Below are positions 1 through 6,204 of a DNA stretch of 6,400 bases, piece by piece. The stretch is from JAFGJQ01 sp964586145 (GTDB lineage: Bacteria > Planctomycetota > Phycisphaerae > UBA1845). The notes below the pieces were generated by a model, which did no database searches, was not told where the DNA came from, and saw nothing but the letters and a program-made list of their open reading frames with translations. The position numbers were made by a program, and so were the translations under genes. The stretch lies in the NCBI GenBank assembly GCA_964586145.1, contig CAZPHH010000145.1, positions 1 to 6,400 on the forward strand. The letters run 5' to 3'. The number at the start of each line of letters is the position of its first letter. Within the stretch, counting starts at the first letter, position 1.

Positions 1-25
1 GGAGACTCGAAACTAGAAAAACAGA

Positions 26-45
26 GACCGGCTGGAAAGCCGGTC
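26..45. terminator. GNRA-loop hairpin, possible terminator at left edge
   Basis: An 8-bp perfect stem (GACCGGCT at 26-33 with AGCCGGTC at 38-45) closes on a GGAA tetraloop, which fits the stable GNRA class. Read on the minus strand, the stem is followed after a few bases by a run of five T (around 16-20), the layout of an intrinsic terminator. Read on the plus strand no T-run follows. No minus-strand gene ending here is visible, so it may instead close a plus-strand gene lying left of the window, or act as an RNA-stabilising hairpin. The stem is certain; the role is inferred. Confidence 0.45.
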
Positions 46-66
46 CCACAACAGAGGCCGGTCCGC

Positions 67-95
67 ATGGCATCGAACCGGCAATCTCGTACAAT
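67..95 (+). promoter_or_regulatory. candidate sigma70-type promoter for the hydrolase-dus unit
   Basis: TACAAT at 90-95 matches the -10 consensus at five of six positions. ATGGCA at 67-72 matches the -35 consensus at four of six, and the spacer is exactly 17 bp. Transcription would begin near 102, leaving an untranslated leader of roughly 80 bases before the ATG at 181. It sits downstream of the 26-45 hairpin, as expected for a new transcription unit. Planctomycete promoters are poorly defined and such matches arise by chance, so this is only a candidate. Confidence 0.35.
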
Positions 96-180
96 GGCGG
101 CCGATGTTTCGGAGGAATCGGGACTGGCCGGGGCCGTGCCGGGCCGACGATCGGATCTCTGACCAGCCGGAGGTGCGTCC

Positions 181-1134
181 ATGAAAAACCGGTGGGTTGC
201 CTTGGCGCTGTGCGTCGTGCTGGGGGTCTCGGCGACGACGCTCGGCGTGGAAGCGAAGGTGGTGAAATTCACGACGGCGGATGGCGTGGAGATTGTCGCG
301 GACTTCTACCCGCCCAAAGCCGAGAAGCCGGCGCCCACGGTCATTCTGCTGCACATGTATCGCTCCAGCCGGGCGGCCTGGAAGCCGCTGGTTCCACACC
401 TGCATGACGCGGGATTCGCGGTTCTGGCCCTGGACCTTCGCGGCCACGGCGAAAGCGTGAACCCGCGAAGCGAGCGTCTCGCCCAGAGGGCGGCCGAGCG
501 CGACCCCGGCCTGTTCAACGCCATGCACAGCGACGTTTTCGCGGCCTATGAGTTTCTGTCGAAGCAGCCGCAGTGCGACCTGTCGCGACTGGCCCTGGTC
601 GGGGCCAGCGTGGGGTGCAGCGTGGCGCTGGATTACGCGCGGCAAGACCGGTCCGTGGATGCGGTGGTGTGCCTTTCGCCGGGCGAAGGGTACCTGGGCG
701 TGGATTCGCTGAGCCACATGGCGCAGATCGCGGAGAAGGGCGGCAGGGCCGTGTTGCTGATGGCGGCCCCGGGCGAACGAAAAGCGTGCGACGCCCTCCA
801 GGCGGTCTACAAGGAGGCAACCGTGGAAATCACTGCGCCCGGCTCGAAAGACGGAGACAAGGCCCACGGCACGAACCTCTTCGGACAGGTGGACGGCGTC
901 GAGAAGCGGGTGACCGGGTTCCTGGTTTCGTATGTCGGTGAACCGGGCGAGGAGCCCGTTGTTGCCGACGTACAAGGGGATGTGTATTACGCAGCCGATA
1001 GCGAAAGGGCCGAGAACATCCCGGCTGCCCAGAAGAGAATCTTCTCTTCCAGGGCGGAGGCCCGGTCGCGCGGGCTCAAGGCGGGCTCAACGCCGGCCTC
1101 GGCGCCGCAGAGGAGTGCAGCCGACAAGCCTTGA
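181..1134 (+). CDS. exported alpha/beta-hydrolase (dienelactone hydrolase/esterase-like) with degenerate C-terminal module
   Basis: A 317-residue serine hydrolase of the alpha/beta fold, probably an esterase or acyl hydrolase acting outside the cytoplasm; the substrate cannot be told. The ATG at 181 has a GGAGG at 169-173, seven bases upstream. Residues 1-25 form a signal peptide (MKNR, hydrophobic core, VEA cleavage site). The oxyanion-side HMY lies at 58-60, the LDLRGHGES turn at 84-92, and the nucleophile elbow GASVG at 141-145 makes Ser143 the nucleophile. His229 in AHGTNLF is the likely catalytic His; the acid is probably Glu199 or Asp204, which is less certain. The enzyme core ends near residue 252. 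Residues 265-302 (GDVYYAADSERAEN...FSSRAEARSRGLKAG) resemble the small Ada-like zinc-binding tail found on various bacterial proteins, but its cysteines are missing. The following gene begins within 20 bases, suggesting cotranscription. Confidence 0.9.
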   Translation: MKNRWVALALCVVLGVSATTLGVEAKVVKFTTADGVEIVADFYPPKAEKPAPTVILLHMYRSSRAAWKPLVPHLHDAGFAVLALDLRGHGESVNPRSERLAQRAAERDPGLFNAMHSDVFAAYEFLSKQPQCDLSRLALVGASVGCSVALDYARQDRSVDAVVCLSPGEGYLGVDSLSHMAQIAEKGGRAVLLMAAPGERKACDALQAVYKEATVEITAPGSKDGDKAHGTNLFGQVDGVEKRVTGFLVSYVGEPGEEPVVADVQGDVYYAADSERAENIPAAQKRIFSSRAEARSRGLKAGSTPASAPQRSAADKP

Positions 1135-1152
1135 GTGGGGGGCTCTCGCACG

Positions 1153-2046
1153 GTGCTGACCATCGGATCGCTGCAACTGGACGTTCCTTTCGTGCAGGCC
1201 GCGCTGAGCGGCTACAGCGACCTGCCCATGCGCCGCATGGCCCGACGGTTCGGGGCGGCGTACACCCTGAATGAGGTGGTGCTCGACAAGCTCGTCGTGC
1301 AGAAGGGCAAGACGCGGCGGCGCATTCTCCACGTGGAGCCGGACGACCATCCCGTGGGCGGGCAGCTCATGGGGGCGAACCCGGACGCCTTCGGCCCGGC
1401 CGCGGCCGACATGGTGGCGGCCGGGTTCGACGTGATCGACATCAACTTCGCCTGCCCGGTGAAGAAGGTGCTGGGCCGGTGCCGGGGCGGGTTTCTGCTT
1501 TCGCAGCCGGCGACCGCGCTGGAGATTGTTCGCGGCGTCGTCTTGGCCGTGGCCGGCCAGTGCCCGGTGACGGTCAAGATGCGCCGNNNNNNNNNNNNNN
1601 NNNNNNNNNNNNNNNNNNNNNNNNNNNNNNNNNNNNNNNNNNNNNNNNNNNNNNNNNNNNNNNNNNNNNNNNNNNNNNNNNNNNNNTGCATCGGCAACCC
1701 GTGGATTTTTGCGGATTGCCGGGCTCTGTATGCCGGCCAGCCGCTCCCGCCGCCGCCGTCCGTGCCCGAGCAGGGGCGGGTGATTGCGGAACACTTCGAC
1801 GAGGTGGTTCGGGTTTATGGGGAAGCCCACGGCTGCCAGGTGATGCGGAAGTTCGGCATCAAATACAGCGCGCATCATCCGTGCGCCGTGCGGGTCCGTG
1901 ACGACTTCGCCGTGGTCAGGACAGCCGAGGCGTTCCGGGCGGTGATCCATCGCTGGTACTCTGCGGAAAGGGACTGGCCGGCGGTGGTTCGGCACGACCG
2001 GCACGGGGAGGACGTGGCGGCCGGGGCGAGCGCCGGCACGGACTGA
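1153..2046 (+). CDS. dus: tRNA-dihydrouridine synthase, DusB-like, interrupted by assembly gap
   Basis: An FMN enzyme that reduces uridine to dihydrouridine in the tRNA D-loop using NADPH, in the cytoplasm. From the GTG at 1153: LTIGSLQLDVPF, then AALSGYSD in place of the usual APMAGxTD, GGQLMGANPD, and DVIDINFACPVKKVLGRCRGG, whose Cys101 aligns with E. coli DusB Cys100, the catalytic proton donor. VTVKMR (FMN-contact lysine) lies just before the N run at 1587-1686. After it come CIGNPWIF and the helical C-terminal domain (RKFGIKYSAHH). The 33 unknown codons are fewer than the roughly 84 residues expected by comparison with DusB, so the His/Arg and NGD motifs are hidden. An in-frame GTG at 1135 directly follows the hydrolase stop, but the 1153 start fits the family N-terminus better and has a G-rich tract at 1137-1142 ten bases upstream. 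A 20-residue Gly/Ala/Arg-rich tail follows the usual end. Family certain; start uncertain. Confidence 0.92.
   Translation: MLTIGSLQLDVPFVQAALSGYSDLPMRRMARRFGAAYTLNEVVLDKLVVQKGKTRRRILHVEPDDHPVGGQLMGANPDAFGPAAADMVAAGFDVIDINFACPVKKVLGRCRGGFLLSQPATALEIVRGVVLAVAGQCPVTVKMRXXXXXXXXXXXXXXXXXXXXXXXXXXXXXXXXXXCIGNPWIFADCRALYAGQPLPPPPSVPEQGRVIAEHFDEVVRVYGEAHGCQVMRKFGIKYSAHHPCAVRVRDDFAVVRTAEAFRAVIHRWYSAERDWPAVVRHDRHGEDVAAGASAGTD
1587..1686. other. assembly gap (100 N)
   Basis: A run of exactly 100 N, the conventional placeholder for a gap of unknown length. It falls inside the dihydrouridine synthase gene. The reading frame happens to be the same on both sides, but the protein family suggests that about 250 bases are missing, so the drawn length should not be trusted. 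Confidence 0.99.
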
Positions 2047-2158
2047 GGGCGGCCGGGGCGTAGATCGATCGATGCGACAATTTCCGACGGGGGGCAGGCT
2101 TCTGTTTTCAGCCCCAGCTTCTTATCCTGTCACGCTTTGCGGTTGGCCCACATCCCTG

Positions 2159-2164
2159 AGGAGG
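2159..2164 (+). promoter_or_regulatory. ribosome binding site fixing the protease start
   Basis: AGGAGG, a perfect Shine-Dalgarno core, ends eight bases before the ATG at 2173. It selects that ATG over an in-frame TTG at 2137, which would add a charged 12-residue leader (RLAHIPEEEPG) ahead of an otherwise normal signal peptide. Confidence 0.85.
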
Positions 2165-2172
2165 AGCCTGGA

Positions 2173-5049
2173 ATGCGTTCGATTACGACTCTGGTTGCGT
2201 TGGGGTTGCTCGTACCGAGCGGTTGCGCGATGGCCCAGACCACGCAGGCCACGCAGCCGTGGACCCAGCTTTCGCTCTCCACGTGCAACGTGGATTCGTT
2301 CCTGAAGGCCAACCCGATCGCGGACGGACGCGGGGTGGTGATCGCCGTAATGGACACGGGGGTGGACCCCACCATTCCCGGCCTGCTTCGCACCTCAACG
2401 GGCGAGGTGAAGGTGGTCGACGTGCAGGACTTCACCGGGCAGGGGGACGTGGAGTTGCAGCGGATCCGCCCGGATGACGTCACGGGCAAGCTGGTCCGGC
2501 CCGATGACGAGGGCCTGCCCATCGAGTACACACCCCCGCCCGTATCCGGCGCCGAGCCGATCTACTGGTTTGGCATGTTTGATGAGTCGGTGCTCGTCAA
2601 CAGCGGCGTGTCGGACGTCAACGACAACGGGCAGACGGACGACCAGTTTGCGATCTGCGTCGTGTCGTACCCCGGCGACGGGGACGATGACGCGGTCTTC
2701 TACATCGATACCAACCTGGACCGCAGCTTCGCCGATGAGAAGCCGCTGAAGAACTACTGCCTGAAGTACGACACCTTCACCTTCCACCGCGACAAGCCGG
2801 AACGGCAGATTGCGCCGCTCGGCTTCGCGGTGAACATCTTCCTGCGTGAGAAGAAGGTGGTCATCCACTATGACGACGGGGCCCACGGCACGCACGTGGC
2901 CGGAATTGCTGCGGGGTGGCAGATCAACGACCAGCCGGGCTTCAACGGCGTGGCGCCCGGGGCGAAGGTCATCAGCCTGAAGATCGGCCAGAATGCGATC
3001 GGCGGCATCAGCGTCACCGGCAGCATGCAGCAGGCTTTCGAGTACGCGGCGAAGTACTCTCGCGAGCACGGCGTGCCGGTGGTCTGCAACCTGTCCTACG
3101 GCATCGGTTCCACGCTCGAAGGGCAGTCGGCCATCGACCGATTCACGGACGAGCTTCTGCGAAAGAACCCGACGATGGTGTTCTGCTCGTCGGCGGGCAA
3201 CGAGGGCCCCGGGCTGTCCTCTGTGGGAACGCCGGCGGCGGCCACGTCCATCATCACCGTGGCGGCCCTGATGGCGGCCGACTCCGCGCGAGACGTCATG
3301 GGCTGGACGCTCGACGGCCCGGTGGTGGCGACGTTCAGCTCGCGCGGCGGTGAGCTGCCCAAGCCGGATGTCGCCACTCCCGGGTATGCGACCTCCACCG
3401 TGCCCCGTTGGGTGGAAGGCGGCGACTTCTGGCGGGGGACCAGCATGGCCTCGCCCTACGCGGCCGGTCTGGCGGCGCTGCTCATCAGCCACGCCCGCGG
3501 CGGGGACGCAACCACCGTGGTGCGGGGCTGCGACGTGAAGCAGGCCCTGTGCCTGGGCGCCCGGCCAGTGGCGGGGGCCACGCCGCTGGACGTGGGATAC
3601 GGCGTGCCGGACGTGGCCAGGGCGGCAGACATTCTCCGCGAACTGGTCAAGGTGGCCGGGCAGGATCCGCTTCTGGGCTATTCCATCTCCACGGCATGTC
3701 CGCACGGTCCCGGCGGGAAGGCCCCGGCGGCGTATTGGCGAAGTCTGTACTTCCCGAAGGACCAGCCGCAGACGTTTGAGATTGAACCGGTGTTCGTGCC
3801 GGGCACGGACCAGGCCGTCCGTACGGATTTCACACGCCGGTTCGAGCTTGTGAATTCCAGCGATTGGTGCGGCACGCCGCAGCAGCACATTTACCTCCGG
3901 AGCGACCAGTCGGCGCGGGTGCAGGTGGAGTATCGGCCCGAGAAACTGCAGGAGCCCGGGGTGTACACCGGGTACGTGTCGGCCATGCACGAGGGGCGGG
4001 AGGCGTTTCGCCTGTTAAACACCGTGATTGTGCCGCACCGCGTGTCGGCCGAATCGAACTACACGCTTCGGCTGGACGGCCGGCAGGCGGAGGGGTGGAC
4101 GCCGGATCGCTTGTTTGTCTCCGTGCCGCCGGGGGCGAGCGCCATGTCCATGAAGCTGACGGCCCCGCCGGACCAGCGATCGACGGCCGGCCTCGTAACT
4201 ATCTTTGATCCTGAAGGTTGGGGACAGCGAAACCGGATGATGCGGCTGAACACGGATGAGGGTCGGCGGGAGGCGGTGTGGACGGTCTCGGACGAGCTTT
4301 CGCCCGGGGTTTGGGAGTTGTGCGCGCTGAACGATCGGCCCGACCGCGCGTCGCCGTACAACCTGGAGGTGCGGTTCTTCGGATTGCACGCGGAGCCGAC
4401 CGAAATCACGTCGTGGTCCCGGCAGAAGCCCGGGTCGCCGCCGTCGGGCGAGGTGACGATCACGAACGTCTTCGACACGTACGTGCCGGCCAGCGCGGCG
4501 GGTCAGATCGAGGGTTTCCGCAGGCAGAAGGAGGAGGAGTTCACCGGCCGCAGCGACACGGTCGAGCAGAGCATCACGCTGGACGCCAGTTTCCGGGCGG
4601 TGCGGGTGAAGCTGGAGCTGAGCAAGGCCGACTACGCCGAGATGACGGACATCGGGGTGCTTGTGCTGGATTCCGACGGCGAGGCGATCCACGACGGGGC
4701 CTTCGAGGAAAACACCTACGAGGCGACCGTGCGGAACCCTTCGCCCGGCGCGGAGAAGACGACGCTGACGCTCCAGATCACGGGTGGGTTTGCGGTGGAG
4801 GACGACGAGCGAAAGACGCCCATCACCGTGAAGGTGGACCTGCTGCTGGCGGAGGCGATCAGCCTGTCGGTCAAGCGAGGCGGCAGCCCGGTGACGGAGT
4901 TCGTGCCCGGCGTGCCGACGAAGCTGGGTTTCTCGTGCGAGAGCCTGCTGCCGGCCACCCCGCCCGGCACGCATCCGGTGGGCTACCTGGAGTTTCGCGA
5001 GCGCGGCACCAACGTGCCCCTCGGCCGCGTCCCAATCGAGATTGAGTGA
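2173..5049 (+). CDS. secreted tripeptidyl-peptidase II-like subtilase (peptidase S8A)
   Basis: A 958-residue serine protease of the TPPII branch of subtilases, expected to be exported. Residues 1-21 are a signal peptide (RSITTLVALGLL... AMA|QTT). Catalytic Asp61 lies in AVMDTGVD, His238 in GAHGTHVAG, oxyanion Asn343 in SSAGNEGP and Ser424 in GTSMASP. The 177-residue Asp-His insertion is the TPPII hallmark (human Asp44, His264, Asn362, Ser449). Flanks match TPPII closely: SFLxxxP..DGRGVxIAVxDTGVDP, YIDTNLDRSF and NGVAPGAKVISLKIG. The insertion holds two Asp/Asn-rich loops (148-157, 179-189) that may bind calcium. Beyond about 500, beta-rich modules follow, including a TPPII-like segment at 563-623 and two probable jelly rolls near 628-737 and 758-895. 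It lacks about 290 residues of the 1249-residue human enzyme. Human Glu305 and Glu331, which grip the substrate N-terminus, align with Ser280 and Ile311, so tripeptidyl specificity is doubtful. Eukaryotic TPPII is cytosolic; export here is unusual. Confidence 0.95.
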   Translation: MRSITTLVALGLLVPSGCAMAQTTQATQPWTQLSLSTCNVDSFLKANPIADGRGVVIAVMDTGVDPTIPGLLRTSTGEVKVVDVQDFTGQGDVELQRIRPDDVTGKLVRPDDEGLPIEYTPPPVSGAEPIYWFGMFDESVLVNSGVSDVNDNGQTDDQFAICVVSYPGDGDDDAVFYIDTNLDRSFADEKPLKNYCLKYDTFTFHRDKPERQIAPLGFAVNIFLREKKVVIHYDDGAHGTHVAGIAAGWQINDQPGFNGVAPGAKVISLKIGQNAIGGISVTGSMQQAFEYAAKYSREHGVPVVCNLSYGIGSTLEGQSAIDRFTDELLRKNPTMVFCSSAGNEGPGLSSVGTPAAATSIITVAALMAADSARDVMGWTLDGPVVATFSSRGGELPKPDVATPGYATSTVPRWVEGGDFWRGTSMASPYAAGLAALLISHARGGDATTVVRGCDVKQALCLGARPVAGATPLDVGYGVPDVARAADILRELVKVAGQDPLLGYSISTACPHGPGGKAPAAYWRSLYFPKDQPQTFEIEPVFVPGTDQAVRTDFTRRFELVNSSDWCGTPQQHIYLRSDQSARVQVEYRPEKLQEPGVYTGYVSAMHEGREAFRLLNTVIVPHRVSAESNYTLRLDGRQAEGWTPDRLFVSVPPGASAMSMKLTAPPDQRSTAGLVTIFDPEGWGQRNRMMRLNTDEGRREAVWTVSDELSPGVWELCALNDRPDRASPYNLEVRFFGLHAEPTEITSWSRQKPGSPPSGEVTITNVFDTYVPASAAGQIEGFRRQKEEEFTGRSDTVEQSITLDASFRAVRVKLELSKADYAEMTDIGVLVLDSDGEAIHDGAFEENTYEATVRNPSPGAEKTTLTLQITGGFAVEDDERKTPITVKVDLLLAEAISLSVKRGGSPVTEFVPGVPTKLGFSCESLLPATPPGTHPVGYLEFRERGTNVPLGRVPIEIE

Positions 5050-5162
5050 CGGTATGAGAGGCCGGGGTTGCTCTTGCTGCACACCGCCGGCGAGCGGTTT
5101 CGCGGGCGGTCATCCGGCGTTGTTCTGCCCGTACAGCCGCGGCGTGGGAGAGTCATCTGCAA

Positions 5163-5194
5163 AGTGCCCCCTGCGTCAAGACGAAGGGGGCACT
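5163..5194. terminator. shared terminator hairpin between convergent genes
   Basis: A perfect 9-bp G/C-rich stem (AGTGCCCCC at 5163-5171 with GGGGGCACT at 5186-5194) lies 113 bases past the + strand protease stop and 34 bases past the - strand PEP-CTERM stop. The loop can extend it by a T-A pair and an inner CGT/ACG stem with a CAAG loop. No T-run follows on the plus strand; on the minus strand only TTT follows. Its position between convergent genes and its stability argue for a bidirectional terminator or 3'-end stabiliser. Confidence 0.65.
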
Positions 5195-5228
5195 GTCAGA
5201 GTTCTGCCGAATCGGTGTGTGCCGGGCC

Positions 5229-5981
5229 CTACCGTCGCCACCGTAACAGCAGCCCACCGAGACCGAGCAAGAGCAGCGTGCCCGGCTCGGGGGTGATTAC
5301 GAACGCCAAATCCAGCGACACCTGATCAGGATCCACGAGTTCGTTCCAGACGATGGGTTGCGGATCCTCCGGGTCGAAGAAGCCGTAGACCGCGTCGTCG
5401 TTCCACTGCGTTGTGGAAGTCTTCCAACCGAAATCGTAGGACCAGATGGTCGTCTGCAGGCTGAGCCAGTAGATCGTGTCCTGCACCTGGTAAAACGGGT
5501 CGATGATGTCCTCAATGTTGACCTGGAAATAGAGGTTGTGGTCGTTCGGGAAGTAGGTCGGTGGCGGGTTGTTGGGATTCGGCTCAATCCATCCCTGGTC
5601 GCCGGTTCCGTACTGTCGAACCGTGAATTCCGTCTCACCGAACTGACGTTCCCAAAGCACGTTGCCAGGCATGCTGAAGAGCGGCCCATCGCCGTCGGGA
5701 TCGGGGATATCACTATGGATACGCACGAGAATCGTTGCGATTTGCCCGATGTTGTCGCCTGCCCAGGAACCCCAGAAGTGAATGTCGTCCACATCACCAT
5801 CACCTCTGCATTGCCAATCGTCGGCGAGAATGTTCGGGCGATCCACGTGCACGTCCCAACCATTGGGATCGGGGAGCTGGGGCGCGTGCATCTTGTGGGC
5901 GTCCCCGGGATCCCAGTCGGCGGCGAGGGGCGTTGCCAGCATTGCCAATGCGCCAAACGCCAAAGCCATTTTCGTTTTCAT
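5229..5981 (-). CDS. PEP-CTERM sorting domain protein with planctomycete-type ADDW...HFWGSW body
   Basis: A 250-residue exported protein of unknown function. The ATG (5979-5981, complement) has GGAGG seven bases upstream (5989-5993). Residues 1-21 form a signal peptide (MKTK, hydrophobic run, PLAA). The C-terminus is a textbook PEP-CTERM anchor: TPEPG at 230-234, a hydrophobic Leu/Gly helix at 235-246 and a basic end, RWRR. In families of this kind an exosortase/archaeosortase-type enzyme cleaves at PEP and places the protein at the envelope or in the exopolysaccharide; no such enzyme is in the window. The body is aromatic and acidic: WDVHV, LADDWQC at 52-58, DIHFWGSW at 66-73 and DPDGDGP at 94-100. 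I recall this LADD(W/F)xC...IHFWGSW pattern from planctomycete PEP-CTERM proteins of unknown function, which cannot be checked here. It is convergent with the protease and has more mixed third codon positions than the + strand genes. Confidence 0.92.
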   Translation of the reverse strand: MKTKMALAFGALAMLATPLAADWDPGDAHKMHAPQLPDPNGWDVHVDRPNILADDWQCRGDGDVDDIHFWGSWAGDNIGQIATILVRIHSDIPDPDGDGPLFSMPGNVLWERQFGETEFTVRQYGTGDQGWIEPNPNNPPPTYFPNDHNLYFQVNIEDIIDPFYQVQDTIYWLSLQTTIWSYDFGWKTSTTQWNDDAVYGFFDPEDPQPIVWNELVDPDQVSLDLAFVITPEPGTLLLLGLGGLLLRWRR

Positions 5982-6180
5982 GTTCTTTCCTCCGTTTGTC
6001 AGCCAGATTGGTGTGAGAGCCGATTCAGCAGACGTTCACCAGACAACTGTGGTTCGGCGACATTGCCAACCACGCAGTTGCTCCTTCAGGTCGATGCCGT
6101 CCCCCAGCGATCTCGACCAGTGGTGGGTCGTCCCCGGTCGTTATATGCCCCAACGCACGTACGCATCGCTCGTCGGGGAA

Positions 6181-6204
6181 ACGGATATCCGTCAATTGTC
6201 AAAG
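6181..6204. promoter_or_regulatory. perfect palindrome plus TTGAC repeat, possible operator
   Basis: ACGGATATCCGT at 6181-6192 is a perfect 12-bp inverted repeat. It overlaps GTCAATTGTCAA (6191-6202), which on the minus strand reads TTGACAATTGAC, two direct TTGAC units seven bases apart around a CAATTG palindrome. It lies about 200 bases upstream of the PEP-CTERM start. Such symmetry suits a dimeric regulator, and TTGACA also matches a -35 box, but no -10 sits at the right distance. The role is inferred only. Confidence 0.3.

Noticed and set aside
70..90. GGTTCGAT-like T-loop on the minus strand, suggesting a tRNA
   Set aside because: The flanking bases do not form a five-pair T-stem, and no acceptor or anticodon arm could be found around it.
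13..975. 320-codon open frame on the minus strand, antisense to the hydrolase
   Set aside because: It has the same composition artefact, no family motif, and the sense strand has a signal peptide, catalytic motifs and a ribosome site.
2064..2073. ATCGATCGAT palindrome between dus and the protease gene
   Set aside because: It is a simple short GATC-type repeat with no promoter or second copy in a sensible position; chance is likely.
2091..2115. GGGGC...GCCCC pairing as a terminator after dus
   Set aside because: It has only five pairs across a 15-base loop and no T-run after it, so it is too weak to call.
2137..2172. TTG at 2137 as the protease start
   Set aside because: It would place a charged segment before a standard signal peptide, while the ATG at 2173 has a perfect ribosome site eight bases upstream.
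2173..2235. Lipoprotein signal with Cys18 in the protease leader
   Set aside because: The residues before Cys18 (PSG) lack the aliphatic -3 residue of a lipobox, and an AMA type I cleavage site follows directly.
2395..3990. 531-codon open frame on the minus strand, antisense to the protease
   Set aside because: It lies opposite an intact, motif-rich TPPII-like gene. The strongly G/C-biased third positions of that gene remove stops from the opposite frame. The translation is Arg/His/Val-rich without domains.
4015..5082. 355-codon minus-strand frame opposite the 3' part of the protease
   Set aside because: It is Arg/His/Leu-rich low-information sequence, antisense to the conserved beta-rich region.
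5042..5296. 84-codon plus-strand frame beginning at the protease stop
   Set aside because: It starts on TTG, runs through the terminator hairpin and into the antisense of the PEP-CTERM gene, and shows no recognisable protein features.
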